Numbered from the stretch's first letter, positions 6,523 through 13,136 are shown. The stretch: 18,638 nucleotides of DNA from Sva-25 sp039714995 (GCA_039714995.1 JBDLII010000024.1:1-18638), one strand, 5' to 3'. The notes: generated by a model from the letters alone, not told the origin. Program-made: numbers and translations.

Positions 6523-6540
6523 TGAGAGTGAAGCAGCGGC

Positions 6541-7131
6541 TTACTCCTTGATGGCCATCGCCACGGTATAGTTCTTGCCCTGTTTCACTTTCTTATGGTT
6601 GCCGAAGACTTCGCCAAAGGCGCGCTTGATGAAGTTGCGCAGTCCGGAGATCACCACCACGTAAAAGCGCCCGCCCGGTTCGAGATGCTCGTAGATGTCC
6701 TGGAAAAAGAGATAGTAGTGCTCGTTGCTGGTTTTGGCGGGCAGGTTGGTGACTGCCAGGCTGAATGACTGCTTGCCGATATGTTTGAGCCCGTCGCTGA
6801 GCTGCACCGAGACGTTGCCGATGCCGTTCAGGGCGGCGTTTTTTTGCGCATACTCGACGGCGACAAAATCCTTGTCGACCAGCAGGCACTCTCCCTGCGG
6901 CGCCAGCCTGGCAATCGTCAGTCCAAGGGGGCCGTAACCGCAGCCGAGATCGATTGCCCTGTCGTCGCTTTTGACCTCGAGATGCTCCAGCAGCATGCGC
7001 GTGCCCTGGTCGATGGCGCGCGGCGAAAATAGCCCCCAGGTGGTATGGAAGGTCAGCTGCTCTCCCTTGAGAGTGTCACTGAAGACGATCTCCCGGCGCA
7101 GCTCCGCGATTCTGTGTTTGTCCAGTGGCAA
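6541..7131 (-). CDS. Class I SAM-dependent methyltransferase (RsmC/YbxB-like)
   Basis: This is a Rossmann-fold methyltransferase. Starting from TTG 7131 it has 196 residues. The N-terminal FHTTWGLFSP segment (about 28-37) is typical of the small RsmC-like (MTS) group. SAM motif I is DLGCGYGPLG (61-70), with an acidic residue after strand 2 in LLVDKD (about 83-88). Motif IV is NLPAK (129-133) in place of the NPP[FY] of base N-methyltransferases, so the target is uncertain. RNA methylation is likely but not shown. The start is a judgement: the frame is open upstream to a TTG at 7200, but that extension is encoded by a dispersed repeat (7171-7204), whereas TTG 7131 has a strong GGGAG ribosome-binding site 5 nt away. 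Likely monocistronic or read through from the gene at 7681. Confidence 0.8.
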   Translation of the reverse strand: MPLDKHRIAELRREIVFSDTLKGEQLTFHTTWGLFSPRAIDQGTRMLLEHLEVKSDDRAIDLGCGYGPLGLTIARLAPQGECLLVDKDFVAVEYAQKNAALNGIGNVSVQLSDGLKHIGKQSFSLAVTNLPAKTSNEHYYLFFQDIYEHLEPGGRFYVVVISGLRNFIKRAFGEVFGNHKKVKQGKNYTVAMAIKE

Positions 7132-7170
7132 AGGTTCTCCCTCGTTATCCAGGAAGGCTCGGAGTGATAC

Positions 7171-7254
7171 GTCATTGCGAGGAGCGTAGCGACGAAGCAA
7201 TCTCCAACCTGTTGATAGATTGACAGGAGGTTACTTCACTTCGCTCGTAATGAC
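7171..7254. repeat. Palindromic dispersed repeat (copy 1)
   Basis: The left arm 7171-7204 begins GTCATTGCGAGGAGCG and is partly mirrored by 7227-7254. The left arm is identical over 34 bases to 17842-17875, about 10.7 kb away. GTCATTGCGAG...AGCAATCTC repeats are widespread intergenic elements in several bacterial groups. This copy lies between two minus-strand genes and abuts the 5' end of the methyltransferase gene. Confidence 0.75.
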
Positions 7255-7279
7255 CATGAGCGATTCGATGAGGGCTTGC

Positions 7280-7681
7280 CTACAGGTAACGTCGCCAGTG
7301 ATCGGGGCGGACGTCACGGCAGCCGTGATTGATCTGGTTGTAGCGGGCGATGAAGATCTTTCTGGTGCAGTTGCTGCTGCCCTTGGTGCAGCCCTGGTTG
7401 GCGCGCTCGGTCTCTTCGGTGTAGAAGTAGAGCGCATCGCGGAGCTTGTTGATCAGGTTGTTCTTGAGAAAAAAACCGGCCTCAATCAGCCCATCCTCGA
7501 TCTGCTCCAGGTTGATCTCGAGAAGATGGTAAGTGATGCGCAGGCGGTTTTCCGAGACAGCACGGAGATCAAGTATCCCCTCCACATCGGCGAGACGCTG
7601 CGCCGCAGTTTCCGCCTGCTGTTGATCAGGATGCGATTTATCGAAATAAATCTCTCTGGTTTTGATGTTCCTCTTTTCCAT
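7280..7681 (-). CDS. Conserved protein of unknown function with C-terminal Cys/His cluster
   Basis: The product has 133 residues and no assigned function. The N-terminal half looks like a beta-alpha-beta-beta-alpha unit (strand near 6-14, helix 20-32, strands 36-58, helix 59-70), which recalls ferredoxin-like or HMA-like folds but lacks the CxxC metal motif. The C-terminal half has C98-x6-C105, then H119-G-C121 in NHGCRDVRPDHWRRYL, a tail whose charged and aromatic residues look conserved. The cysteines may bind metal or form disulfides; there is no signal peptide. The start is supported by AGGA 7 nt upstream of ATG 7681. It is transcribed toward the methyltransferase, with a palindromic repeat between them. 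Confidence 0.7.
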   Translation of the reverse strand: MEKRNIKTREIYFDKSHPDQQQAETAAQRLADVEGILDLRAVSENRLRITYHLLEINLEQIEDGLIEAGFFLKNNLINKLRDALYFYTEETERANQGCTKGSSNCTRKIFIARYNQINHGCRDVRPDHWRRYL

Positions 7682-7773
7682 GGGGTAATCCTAGAATGAT
7701 AATCCGCAATTTGCAAATGGTTTAATGCATCTTTGCATCCTCCTGGAGCAGTGGCCAGGAGCTTCAGCGGCGG

Positions 7774-7834
7774 GGAGTCATGAGGCGACAAGCAGGAATC
7801 GGGTGGAAGCCCGTGCTTTCAGGGCCAGGAGTCG
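7774..7834 (+). mobile_element. Possible solo right end / omega-RNA-like relic of an IS200/IS605 (TnpB) element
   Basis: The order GGAGTCATGAGGCGACAAGC, then GGAATC, a hairpin, and a closing AGGAGTC resembles the right-end RNA scaffold found after tnpB/orfB genes (…GTCATGAG…GGAATCCCC-stem-loop-GGGGAGGA-GTC). The hairpin here can be read as CGGG-TGGAAG-CCCG or as GCCC…GGGC closing before AGGAGTC. No tnpB or tnpA remnant is seen on either side. The match is from memory of the class, not an alignment. It could also be an unrelated structured leader. Confidence 0.35.
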
Positions 7835-7859
7835 AATATTTCCTAATAAACTCTGGTAA

Positions 7860-7868
7860 TGCTAGAAT
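7860..7868 (+). promoter_or_regulatory. Extended -10 promoter of the tandem secreted-protein genes
   Basis: TGCTAGAAT is an extended -10 (TGn + TAGAAT). A weak -35 TTCCTA lies 17 bp upstream at 7840-7845. The predicted start near 7875 leaves a leader of about 49 nt before ATG 7924, which has the strong site AAGGAGAG. It probably drives both downstream genes, because only 47 bases separate them. Confidence 0.45.
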
Positions 7869-7923
7869 AATAGTGATTTAATGCTGGCATCAGAGAAGTT
7901 GTATGCAGAAGGAGAGAAATCAC

Positions 7924-8562
7924 ATGAAATTCAAGCGCAATCATCGTTTGGCGGCTGCACTCCCGGCGGCACTGCTGATGGCCGTTGCAGTAGATGTCGT
8001 CAATGCCGAGCAGCCTGCTCCAGCACCACAACCACAGGCAGAGGCGCCAACCCAGGCGCCAGACCCAGCTCCGGCATCAGCGGCCGTTGAAGCAGCTCCC
8101 CGGAGGGCAGGCGCCGGACAACGGCCTGCAGGACCGCCACGACGCGGTGATTATAGCCGTGGCCCGGGACGCGATGATTTTGACCGCGATTTCGATCGTT
8201 ATGACCGTTATGACCGTTTTGCACGCGATGAAGATCGCTATGATCCTGATCTTGACCGTTTTGAGCGTTATGATCGGGATTTTGAACGCTTCGACCGCGA
8301 TTTTGATCGTTATTACAAAAGAAAGAATCGCTGGCGGGACGACGACTGGGGCAGCAACTGGATGCCTTGGGGCGGCAAAAGCAAGCCCTGGGGCAGAAGC
8401 AGCAGCTGGAGCATGCCATGGGGAGACAGGGGCAGACCCTCGGGCTGGGGCCGCAGCTGGAGCAGCAGAAGCATGCCCTGGGATGACAGGGATGGTCCCT
8501 GGGATCGCGGCTGGAACAGCAGAAGTATGCCCTGGGGAAGCAACAACAGATGGTGGCCATGA
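7924..8562 (+). CDS. Secreted low-complexity protein with D-R-[FY] and MPWG repeats (sulfur-globule-protein-like, tentative)
   Basis: The product has 212 residues and unknown function. A signal peptide covers about 1-28 (AALPAALLMAVAVDVVNA, then EQ). A Pro/Ala-rich linker follows (31-72). Next comes a charged aromatic repeat (84-131) in which DRF, DRY, ERF and ERY recur about every three or four residues. The tail (138-212) is rich in Trp, Gly and Ser, with SMPWG/WMPWG motifs at about 146-150, 163-167, 183-187 and 201-205. There is no cysteine. Aromatic low-complexity secreted proteins of this type include sulfur-globule envelope proteins and other matrix or coat proteins; the assignment here is by style only. 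ATG 7924 is preferred over ATG 7903 because AAGGAGAG sits 7 nt upstream. It is a paralogue of the next gene. Confidence 0.75.
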   Translation: MKFKRNHRLAAALPAALLMAVAVDVVNAEQPAPAPQPQAEAPTQAPDPAPASAAVEAAPRRAGAGQRPAGPPRRGDYSRGPGRDDFDRDFDRYDRYDRFARDEDRYDPDLDRFERYDRDFERFDRDFDRYYKRKNRWRDDDWGSNWMPWGGKSKPWGRSSSWSMPWGDRGRPSGWGRSWSSRSMPWDDRDGPWDRGWNSRSMPWGSNNRWWP

Positions 8563-8609
8563 TCCAAGGCAGATATGAAAACAGTTGTATACGTAAAGAG
8601 AGTGAATAT

Positions 8610-9719
8610 ATGAAACCCAAGAGTACCTACCGCCTGGCGACTGCAATCCCGGCAGCGCTGCTGATGACCACCGCCGTTGGTGTGGTCAACGCCGAGCAGG
8701 ATTATCGCTACCCGCCACTGCCGCAGCAAACTGCCGGACAGCCCGCCCCTGCGCCTAAATTTGCGCCCATGCCGCAAACCACGCCGGCACCGGCACCAGC
8801 ACCGAGATTTGCACCATGGCCTCGGGATGCAGCTCCTGGATCAGCCCCTGCCCAACAGGCTCCTCAAGCAGCAGCGCCATCCCGGACGCCGGCGCCGAGG
8901 TTTGCACCAAGACCTCAGGTTGCAGCGCCTGGATCCGCCCCTGCCCAACAGGCTCCTCAGGCGGCAGCGCCACCCCGGACTCCGGCGCCGAGGTTTGCAC
9001 CAAGACCCCGGGATGCAGCACCTGGATCAGCTCCAGCACAGCGGCCCCCCCAGGCAGCTGCAGCACCTGCTCCAGAAGCGGCTCCCCGCTCGGCAGCAGG
9101 GAAAAGGCCTCCAGGGCCGCCTCGTCGTGATTCCCGCAGTGGGCCACGTCGGGACTTTGAAAATCGCAAGAAGAAATATGGTAAGTTTGGCCGCTATGCT
9201 CCATGGAGTAACAAAAGTTGGGACCGCATGACGCCATGGGGCGGCGACAAAGGACGCAGCTGGAGTACACCCTGGAGCGGCAAAAACACGCCCTGGAGCC
9301 GGGGCATGAACACCAGAGATATGCCTTGGGGCCGCCGCGGATTCAGCAGCAGGAGCATGCCCTGGGGTGGCAGGGATTCCGATTTCCCATTTTTCGGAGA
9401 CAACAAATTTACCGACAAGTTTTTCGATAAGTTCGACGAGTTCGATGACGACGACGACGGCATGAGGGAATTCCTGGATGACATGTGGGACGAAACGATC
9501 AATGCGCCCTATGAGATGGGCGAAATGCCCGGCGGCGCCAGAGCGCCGAGCTTCGCCGTGCCGGGTCCCGCAGAGATTGCCGACGAATTCCAGTCAGGCA
9601 CGCGGAATTTTTTCGAGGACAAAGCAAGATCGAAGTCGTCTTTCGATGACAGACCAAGACCAAGGCCAAAGCCAACACCAGCGCCAAAGCCGGATCTGGA
9701 GCCAGGGCCACAAAAGTAG
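8610..9719 (+). CDS. Secreted low-complexity paralogue with Pro/Ala tandem repeats, PW motifs and acidic segment
   Basis: The product has 369 residues, is secreted and has no known function. The signal peptide (about 1-28, RLATAIPAALLMTTAVGVVNA then EQ) is nearly the same as that of the upstream gene, which shows duplication. Residues 65-157 are three Pro/Ala-rich tandem units of 31 residues, each opening APRFAP. A basic stretch (160-197, PPGPPRRDSRSGPRRDF) leads to a Trp-rich part with PW at about 198, 209, 221, 228, 239 and 251, including DMPWG and SMPWG. After it comes FPFFGDNKFTDKFFDKFDEF, an all-aspartate run at about 279-283, an acidic DDMWDE helix-like piece and a Pro/Lys tail. There is no cysteine. 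ATG 8610 fits both the signal peptide and AAAGAGAG; an upstream frame extension to 8550 overlaps the previous gene's end and lacks conservation with it. Possibly a sulfur-globule or surface-matrix protein; uncertain. Confidence 0.75.
   Translation: MKPKSTYRLATAIPAALLMTTAVGVVNAEQDYRYPPLPQQTAGQPAPAPKFAPMPQTTPAPAPAPRFAPWPRDAAPGSAPAQQAPQAAAPSRTPAPRFAPRPQVAAPGSAPAQQAPQAAAPPRTPAPRFAPRPRDAAPGSAPAQRPPQAAAAPAPEAAPRSAAGKRPPGPPRRDSRSGPRRDFENRKKKYGKFGRYAPWSNKSWDRMTPWGGDKGRSWSTPWSGKNTPWSRGMNTRDMPWGRRGFSSRSMPWGGRDSDFPFFGDNKFTDKFFDKFDEFDDDDDGMREFLDDMWDETINAPYEMGEMPGGARAPSFAVPGPAEIADEFQSGTRNFFEDKARSKSSFDDRPRPRPKPTPAPKPDLEPGPQK
8804..9082 (+). repeat. 93-bp tandem repeat, three units, inside the second secreted-protein gene
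   Basis: Units begin near 8804, 8897 and 8990, an exact 93-bp spacing marked by the recurring GAGGTTTGCACCAAGACC-type segment (GAGATTTGCACCATGG in the first). Units two and three are most alike; the third decays at its end. The period is a multiple of three, so copy-number change keeps the reading frame. Confidence 0.85.
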
Positions 9720-9730
9720 CCTGATTCAGT

Positions 9731-9752
9731 CTCCCTCTCTTCCCTGAGGGAG
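9731..9752 (+). terminator. Hairpin after the secreted-protein pair
   Basis: CTCCCTC (9731-9737) pairs with GAGGGAG (9746-9752) across an 8-nt loop, 12 nt after the stop at 9719. No T-tract follows, so it is either a factor-dependent end or a 3' stabilising hairpin. A second hairpin lies at 9769-9801. Confidence 0.4.
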
Positions 9753-9768
9753 GGGGCTTATGGGGCGG

Positions 9769-9801
9769 CCCTGATCAAAACGCTGTGCGCTACGATCAGG
9801 G
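9769..9801. repeat. Perfect 8-bp inverted repeat (CCCTGATC/GATCAGGG)
   Basis: CCCTGATC (9769-9776) and GATCAGGG (9794-9801) can form a hairpin with a 17-nt loop, followed by TTTCCC. Two pieces of it, GATCAAAAC and CAGGGTTTCCC, recur close together at 10579-10587 and 10563-10573, in the opposite order. This suggests fragments of one dispersed repeat family. Confidence 0.5.
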
Positions 9802-10019
9802 TTTCCCTAGCGGATCCACTCTCCTGCTACTGACGAATCGCAGTCTGTCAGCCTGTGACGGTTTGGAACTACCGGCTGTGAACGAGGCACAAGGCTCGGG
9901 AAGGGATCCCCGCGACCGGGCTGAGAATGCCAAAACCCGCCATTGTCGTCATTCAGGGTGACATTCAGCTGATCTTACAATCAAGCGGACATTGAAGTTA
10001 TCCAATCCGGTAAAGTATG

Positions 10020-10454
10020 TCACTGGAGAGTGATATAACTAATGACGATATAGCGTATTAACTTACCCGATGTCACCAGAATAAAGAACCACAGGATGTT
10101 TATTCTTAGCACTCCTGCAACAACTGTCAATGGATCACCAATTACAGGCATCCAGGCAAAAAACAGAGAAATCATCCCATATTTCTTGAACCTTTCTTCA
10201 GCGTGATTCAATTCATCCTCTGAAATCTTTAACAGTTTCTGCGCAACGACGTTACTCCCCCAATATCCAATTGCATAGTTCGTAAATGCACCAAGCACAT
10301 TCCCCAGCGTCGCAACAGTGATTAAGAAAACAGGATTTAACCCGTTTAATAATAAAATAGTGAGTACAACCTCTGAACCGAATGGAAGTATCGTTGCAGC
10401 CAGGAATGAGGCTATGAATAGTCCGAAATACCCAAGTTCCGAGAAGAGTTCCAT
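10020..10454 (-). CDS. YqaA-type DedA/SNARE-associated membrane protein
   Basis: The product has 144 residues and is a small inner-membrane protein of the DedA/VTT superfamily, close in length to E. coli YqaA (about 142). Family features are the early hydrophobic hairpin containing TILPFGSEVVLT (about 21-32), the glycine-rich helix LGNVLGAFTNYAIGYWG (about 50-66), an amphipathic charged segment (68-91), and the re-entrant-like FFAWMPVIGDPLTVVAGVLR (about 98-117) before a last helix. Some DedA-family members move undecaprenyl phosphate or phospholipids across the membrane; whether YqaA does so is not known. A+T content appears higher than in hisBHA. No partner gene is adjacent in the same operon. 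Confidence 0.85.
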   Translation of the reverse strand: MELFSELGYFGLFIASFLAATILPFGSEVVLTILLLNGLNPVFLITVATLGNVLGAFTNYAIGYWGSNVVAQKLLKISEDELNHAEERFKKYGMISLFFAWMPVIGDPLTVVAGVLRINILWFFILVTSGKLIRYIVISYITLQ

Positions 10455-10636
10455 GTGCTGTTTACACCCTTATCTTTGAAGGAGTGCGGCGAGACGCTGG
10501 ATATCCTTGTGTCAACCGGGTTTCACTATCACTCTCCGCGATCCCGTCCCTATTGATTAGAGCAGGGTTTCCCGCGCCGATCAAAACAGCATGGCCAGCG
10601 AGGACGATGGCGATTCTCTTTGGCGTTGTGTCTCCT

Positions 10637-12319
10637 TCATGGATCGTCTGGCTCAATCCGGAACGCACTCCGACGCTGGAATCCGCTGCCGAAATGGTGC
10701 CACAACCCGACCAATATGCCACCCAGCAGCACTCCTGCCACGAACCAGAGCCACAGCGGGCCGCTGCCTGCATCTGATTCGGATTCAACCCCGTTAATCA
10801 CCGCAGCATCATTATCCTTACCAGTGATGACCGTCCCTGCAATTTCGGAATCCGTTGCCGCTTTCAGCACTGTGCGTTTCGCTTCTCCTTGCAACTGCAT
10901 GCGCTTAACGATCAACTGGTAGGCGAGATAGTATTTGTAGATGTTGCTGACATATTGCACGGTTTCCCGTCCGATCCGGCGGGCGGCGATGACCTCGACA
11001 TTGCCGAACCAGACATTCGGATCGAAACCACGTTGGGCGGCCTCCTTGCGCAGCCTGGCGACTCTTGCGGGACCGGCGTTATAGGCTGCAAAAGAGAAAA
11101 GCGCCTGGTTCAACGGCTTGATGTCCGTGGCATCGAAGTAGCGGTCGCGCAGGAAGCGCAAGTATTTGACACCCGCTTTGACGTTATTTTCCAGCTTCTC
11201 GATGCCCGGGACGTTCACGTTGGGATCTTTGGCCGTTTTCGGCAAGACCTGCATGACGCCGATTGCTCCGGCTCGGCTGCGCTTGCTCTGATCATGCTGC
11301 GACTCCTGGTAGGAGAGCGCGGCGATCATCAGCCAGTCGAAATGGTGCTCTGCGGAATATTTTCGGAACAAATCCATCAGCTTGCGGAACTTTTTTTGCT
11401 CCTTCTCGCTCAACGCGTTTTTCACCCACCTGTTTTCCTGAAGATAACGCTCGTACAGCACGTTCCCCGTGAGCGTTCCTCTCTTGTGATTATTTACGAA
11501 GCGGTTGATCTCCTTTTTCAGTTTCGGACTCTTCTTGCGAAACGCCCAGGCGATCTTGCCGCCGCTGTGAATGGCGATCTCGTCATGCACCTTGATGTCA
11601 TCGAAAATACCCTTCCAGAATAGCGCCTTGTGACTATCCGCCACGACCATCGGGACCATGCCCGCGTTGACCATCTCCAACAGGTCGCTGTCCTCCAGGT
11701 TTTCGTCCACCTTGTGGATTTCCATGGGGGGTTTTCCCTGTTTCCTGAATTGCTTGTTGAGTTCAAGCAGGTGCTGGTAATAGCTGCTTGAGGGGCGTGC
11801 ATGGATTGCCTTGCCGGCGAGATCATCGATGGTCTCGATCCCGGGCGCCGAGGGGCCAGTGACCAGCAACTCGCTGACGTTCTTCAGCAGCGGATCGGAA
11901 AAATTGACCAGCTTCTCGCGCTCGGGAGTGATGGTCAGGTTGGCCACCGCGATATCCCCGCGTCCATCCAGCAACGCCGGGATAAGGTCTTCTCGCACCA
12001 CGGGGATAAATACCACGTGCATCTTGATGGCGCCCTTGCGTTTCTCATTGAGCTGTTTTTCGAACTCCTTCAGCAGATCGTAGGACGCACCTCGCTGATG
12101 GGAGCCGTCGAGGAAGTACAGTATCTTGTCGAAGACCACCAGGGCGCGAACCTTGTCGCGCTTGTACATGCCCTTGAGGTCACCGGTCCATGCCGGGTTG
12201 AGGGATTCGACGATTTCTTGCTGATCTCCATCGTTCCGGGCCGAGACTGGAAGCACGACGAACAGCAGCGTAATCAGCATGGTGAGCATGAGGAGAAGGC
12301 GTGGCAACAGGCTGTTCAT
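10637..12319 (-). CDS. MltF-like lytic transglycosylase with extra C-terminal membrane anchor
   Basis: The protein is predicted to cut peptidoglycan glycan strands, forming 1,6-anhydro-MurNAc ends, in the periplasm. From ATG 12319 it has 560 residues. A signal or anchor helix spans 5-27, then a solute-binding-protein-3-like domain about 55-295 (as in MltF, where it regulates activity), then an SLT lysozyme-like domain about 315-470. Catalytic Glu is E339 in LSYQESQ; GAIGVMQVLP (351-360) and AAYNAGPARV (411-420) are the family motifs. Unlike E. coli MltF there is no lipoprotein-type cysteine at the N-terminus, and a hydrophobic helix appears near the C-terminus (about 521-541, WLWFVAGVLLGGILVGLW). 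An upstream in-frame ATG at 12394 precedes a His-rich leader that would spoil the signal peptide, so it was rejected. Confidence 0.88.
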   Translation of the reverse strand: MNSLLPRLLLMLTMLITLLFVVLPVSARNDGDQQEIVESLNPAWTGDLKGMYKRDKVRALVVFDKILYFLDGSHQRGASYDLLKEFEKQLNEKRKGAIKMHVVFIPVVREDLIPALLDGRGDIAVANLTITPEREKLVNFSDPLLKNVSELLVTGPSAPGIETIDDLAGKAIHARPSSSYYQHLLELNKQFRKQGKPPMEIHKVDENLEDSDLLEMVNAGMVPMVVADSHKALFWKGIFDDIKVHDEIAIHSGGKIAWAFRKKSPKLKKEINRFVNNHKRGTLTGNVLYERYLQENRWVKNALSEKEQKKFRKLMDLFRKYSAEHHFDWLMIAALSYQESQHDQSKRSRAGAIGVMQVLPKTAKDPNVNVPGIEKLENNVKAGVKYLRFLRDRYFDATDIKPLNQALFSFAAYNAGPARVARLRKEAAQRGFDPNVWFGNVEVIAARRIGRETVQYVSNIYKYYLAYQLIVKRMQLQGEAKRTVLKAATDSEIAGTVITGKDNDAAVINGVESESDAGSGPLWLWFVAGVLLGGILVGLWHHFGSGFQRRSAFRIEPDDP

Positions 12320-12470
12320 CGGCGGTGTTTCCCAGTGATGGTCATCGTGATGAAATCTCTCCTGGTGCGTTGTCTTGTCCACGTTGCGACACACGCCGCG
12401 TTGATCGTGGCTTGCCAGGGAGTCTGGATTCAGGGCGATTCTGCAACCTTTTCATAGTGATCAAGAATCC

Positions 12471-13121
12471 CTATAGACGAGCACCTGTCAAGTGGTTCTG
12501 TTGGCTGAGCTTCGCATAAATCATCAGGTGGACGATAATCATCATGGGCACCAAAAATGTCGGGAAGATCATCAAGGGAAAACTGCCCATCAGGTCGGTA
12601 TTCAGGTTTTCTGATCCCAGTAACGCGCTACGCATCGTAATCCCGGCAATAACCGCAATCGCGAAATCAATCAATCCAAAAGTGTTCCAGCGTCTAACGG
12701 CATTCGTAGGAAGGTCGATACCCTTGAAGAGGAGGATACCCAGCGTCAATGCGGCAAAAGCAGTCGCAATATCGCCTATTGCGGCCGGGAACGCAAACAA
12801 CGGATGCAACATATCGTGGGCGTAAAGAATCAGGAAGCCAAATCCAACTGTACGAAAGCTGTGCAACAGAATCAGTATGCGCACATCGATGCCTGAAACA
12901 AACGCTCTCACCGAGACGAAACTGCGCCAGGCTAACCAGGCCAACAGTGGCGGGAGTATAACTGTTACGCCAAAAACCAGCGGCATGAGTTCAGAATCAT
13001 TCAGCATACCAGTGTTGCCGAGCAAAAGTACTCCCGTCAGCCAAAGTACCAGTATCCAGATAACCCGAACGAGCATTGGGTCGGTAATCATGAAATTCCC
13101 ATTTTGATTTACGGTAATCAT
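12471..13121 (-). CDS. Six-helix membrane protein of unknown function, MarR-linked
   Basis: The product has 216 residues from ATG 13121, which has GGAG 7 nt upstream; a TTG at 13127 is less likely. Hydrophobic segments fall at about 16-37, 47-66, 82-101, 107-133, 148-166 and 180-203. Recognisable conserved-looking pieces are HSFRTVGFGFLILYAHDM and LFAFPAAIGDIATAF, where Arg, His and Asp sit in or near membrane segments. I cannot name a family. It lies 46 bases after the marR stop on the same strand, and its own palindrome AGTGTATATACACT (13137-13150) stands 16 nt before the start codon, so repression by the adjacent MarR is probable. A transporter-like or redox membrane role is possible but unsupported. 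Confidence 0.75.
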   Translation of the reverse strand: MITVNQNGNFMITDPMLVRVIWILVLWLTGVLLLGNTGMLNDSELMPLVFGVTVILPPLLAWLAWRSFVSVRAFVSGIDVRILILLHSFRTVGFGFLILYAHDMLHPLFAFPAAIGDIATAFAALTLGILLFKGIDLPTNAVRRWNTFGLIDFAIAVIAGITMRSALLGSENLNTDLMGSFPLMIFPTFLVPMMIIVHLMIYAKLSQQNHLTGARL

Positions 13122-13136
13122 ATTCAACTCCTATTC

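Larger units (their letters stand above)
7682..7923. other. Divergent leader region holding a structured relic and a promoter
   Basis: About 240 bases separate the divergent genes at 7681 and 7924. No coding region is supported. The stretch holds two alternative partners for CTCCTGG (7740-7746): CCAGGAG at 7755-7761 and again near 7825-7831. It also contains the IS200/IS605-right-end-like segment (7774-7834) and an extended -10 promoter at 7860-7868. Confidence 0.55.
9720..10019. other. Gene-free stretch between convergent units
   Basis: About 300 bases lie between the convergent ends of the secreted-protein gene and the YqaA gene. Besides the two hairpins at 9731-9752 and 9769-9801, the segment about 9840-9950 is GC-rich with short self-complementary pieces (CGAG…CTCG near 9891-9906, GGGATCCC near 9913). 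I recognise no gene or known RNA family there. Confidence 0.5.

Noticed and set aside
7774..7834. Cobalamin-riboswitch-like string (GGAATC, GGGTGGAAGCCCG, GC)
   Set aside because: The CCCGCAACTGT box and other conserved parts are missing, and the downstream genes have no link to cobalamin.
8000..8646. Cys/Pro-rich and hydrophobic open frames on the minus strand
   Set aside because: They mirror the low-complexity repeats of the secreted-protein gene and have no signal of their own.
8804..9082. Regular 93-bp repeats considered as a CRISPR-like array
   Set aside because: Units are contiguous with no unique spacers, stay in frame and encode Pro/Ala repeats of an exported protein.
9915..9945. 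GGCTGAGA string suggestive of a thiamine (TPP) riboswitch
   Set aside because: The second half of the Thi-box (CCTGATCTGGATAATGCC-like) is absent and no thiamine gene follows.
10889..11623. 244-codon plus-strand open frame, and a second at 11801-12457
   Set aside because: Both are antisense to the MltF-like gene, which has catalytic and domain motifs throughout.
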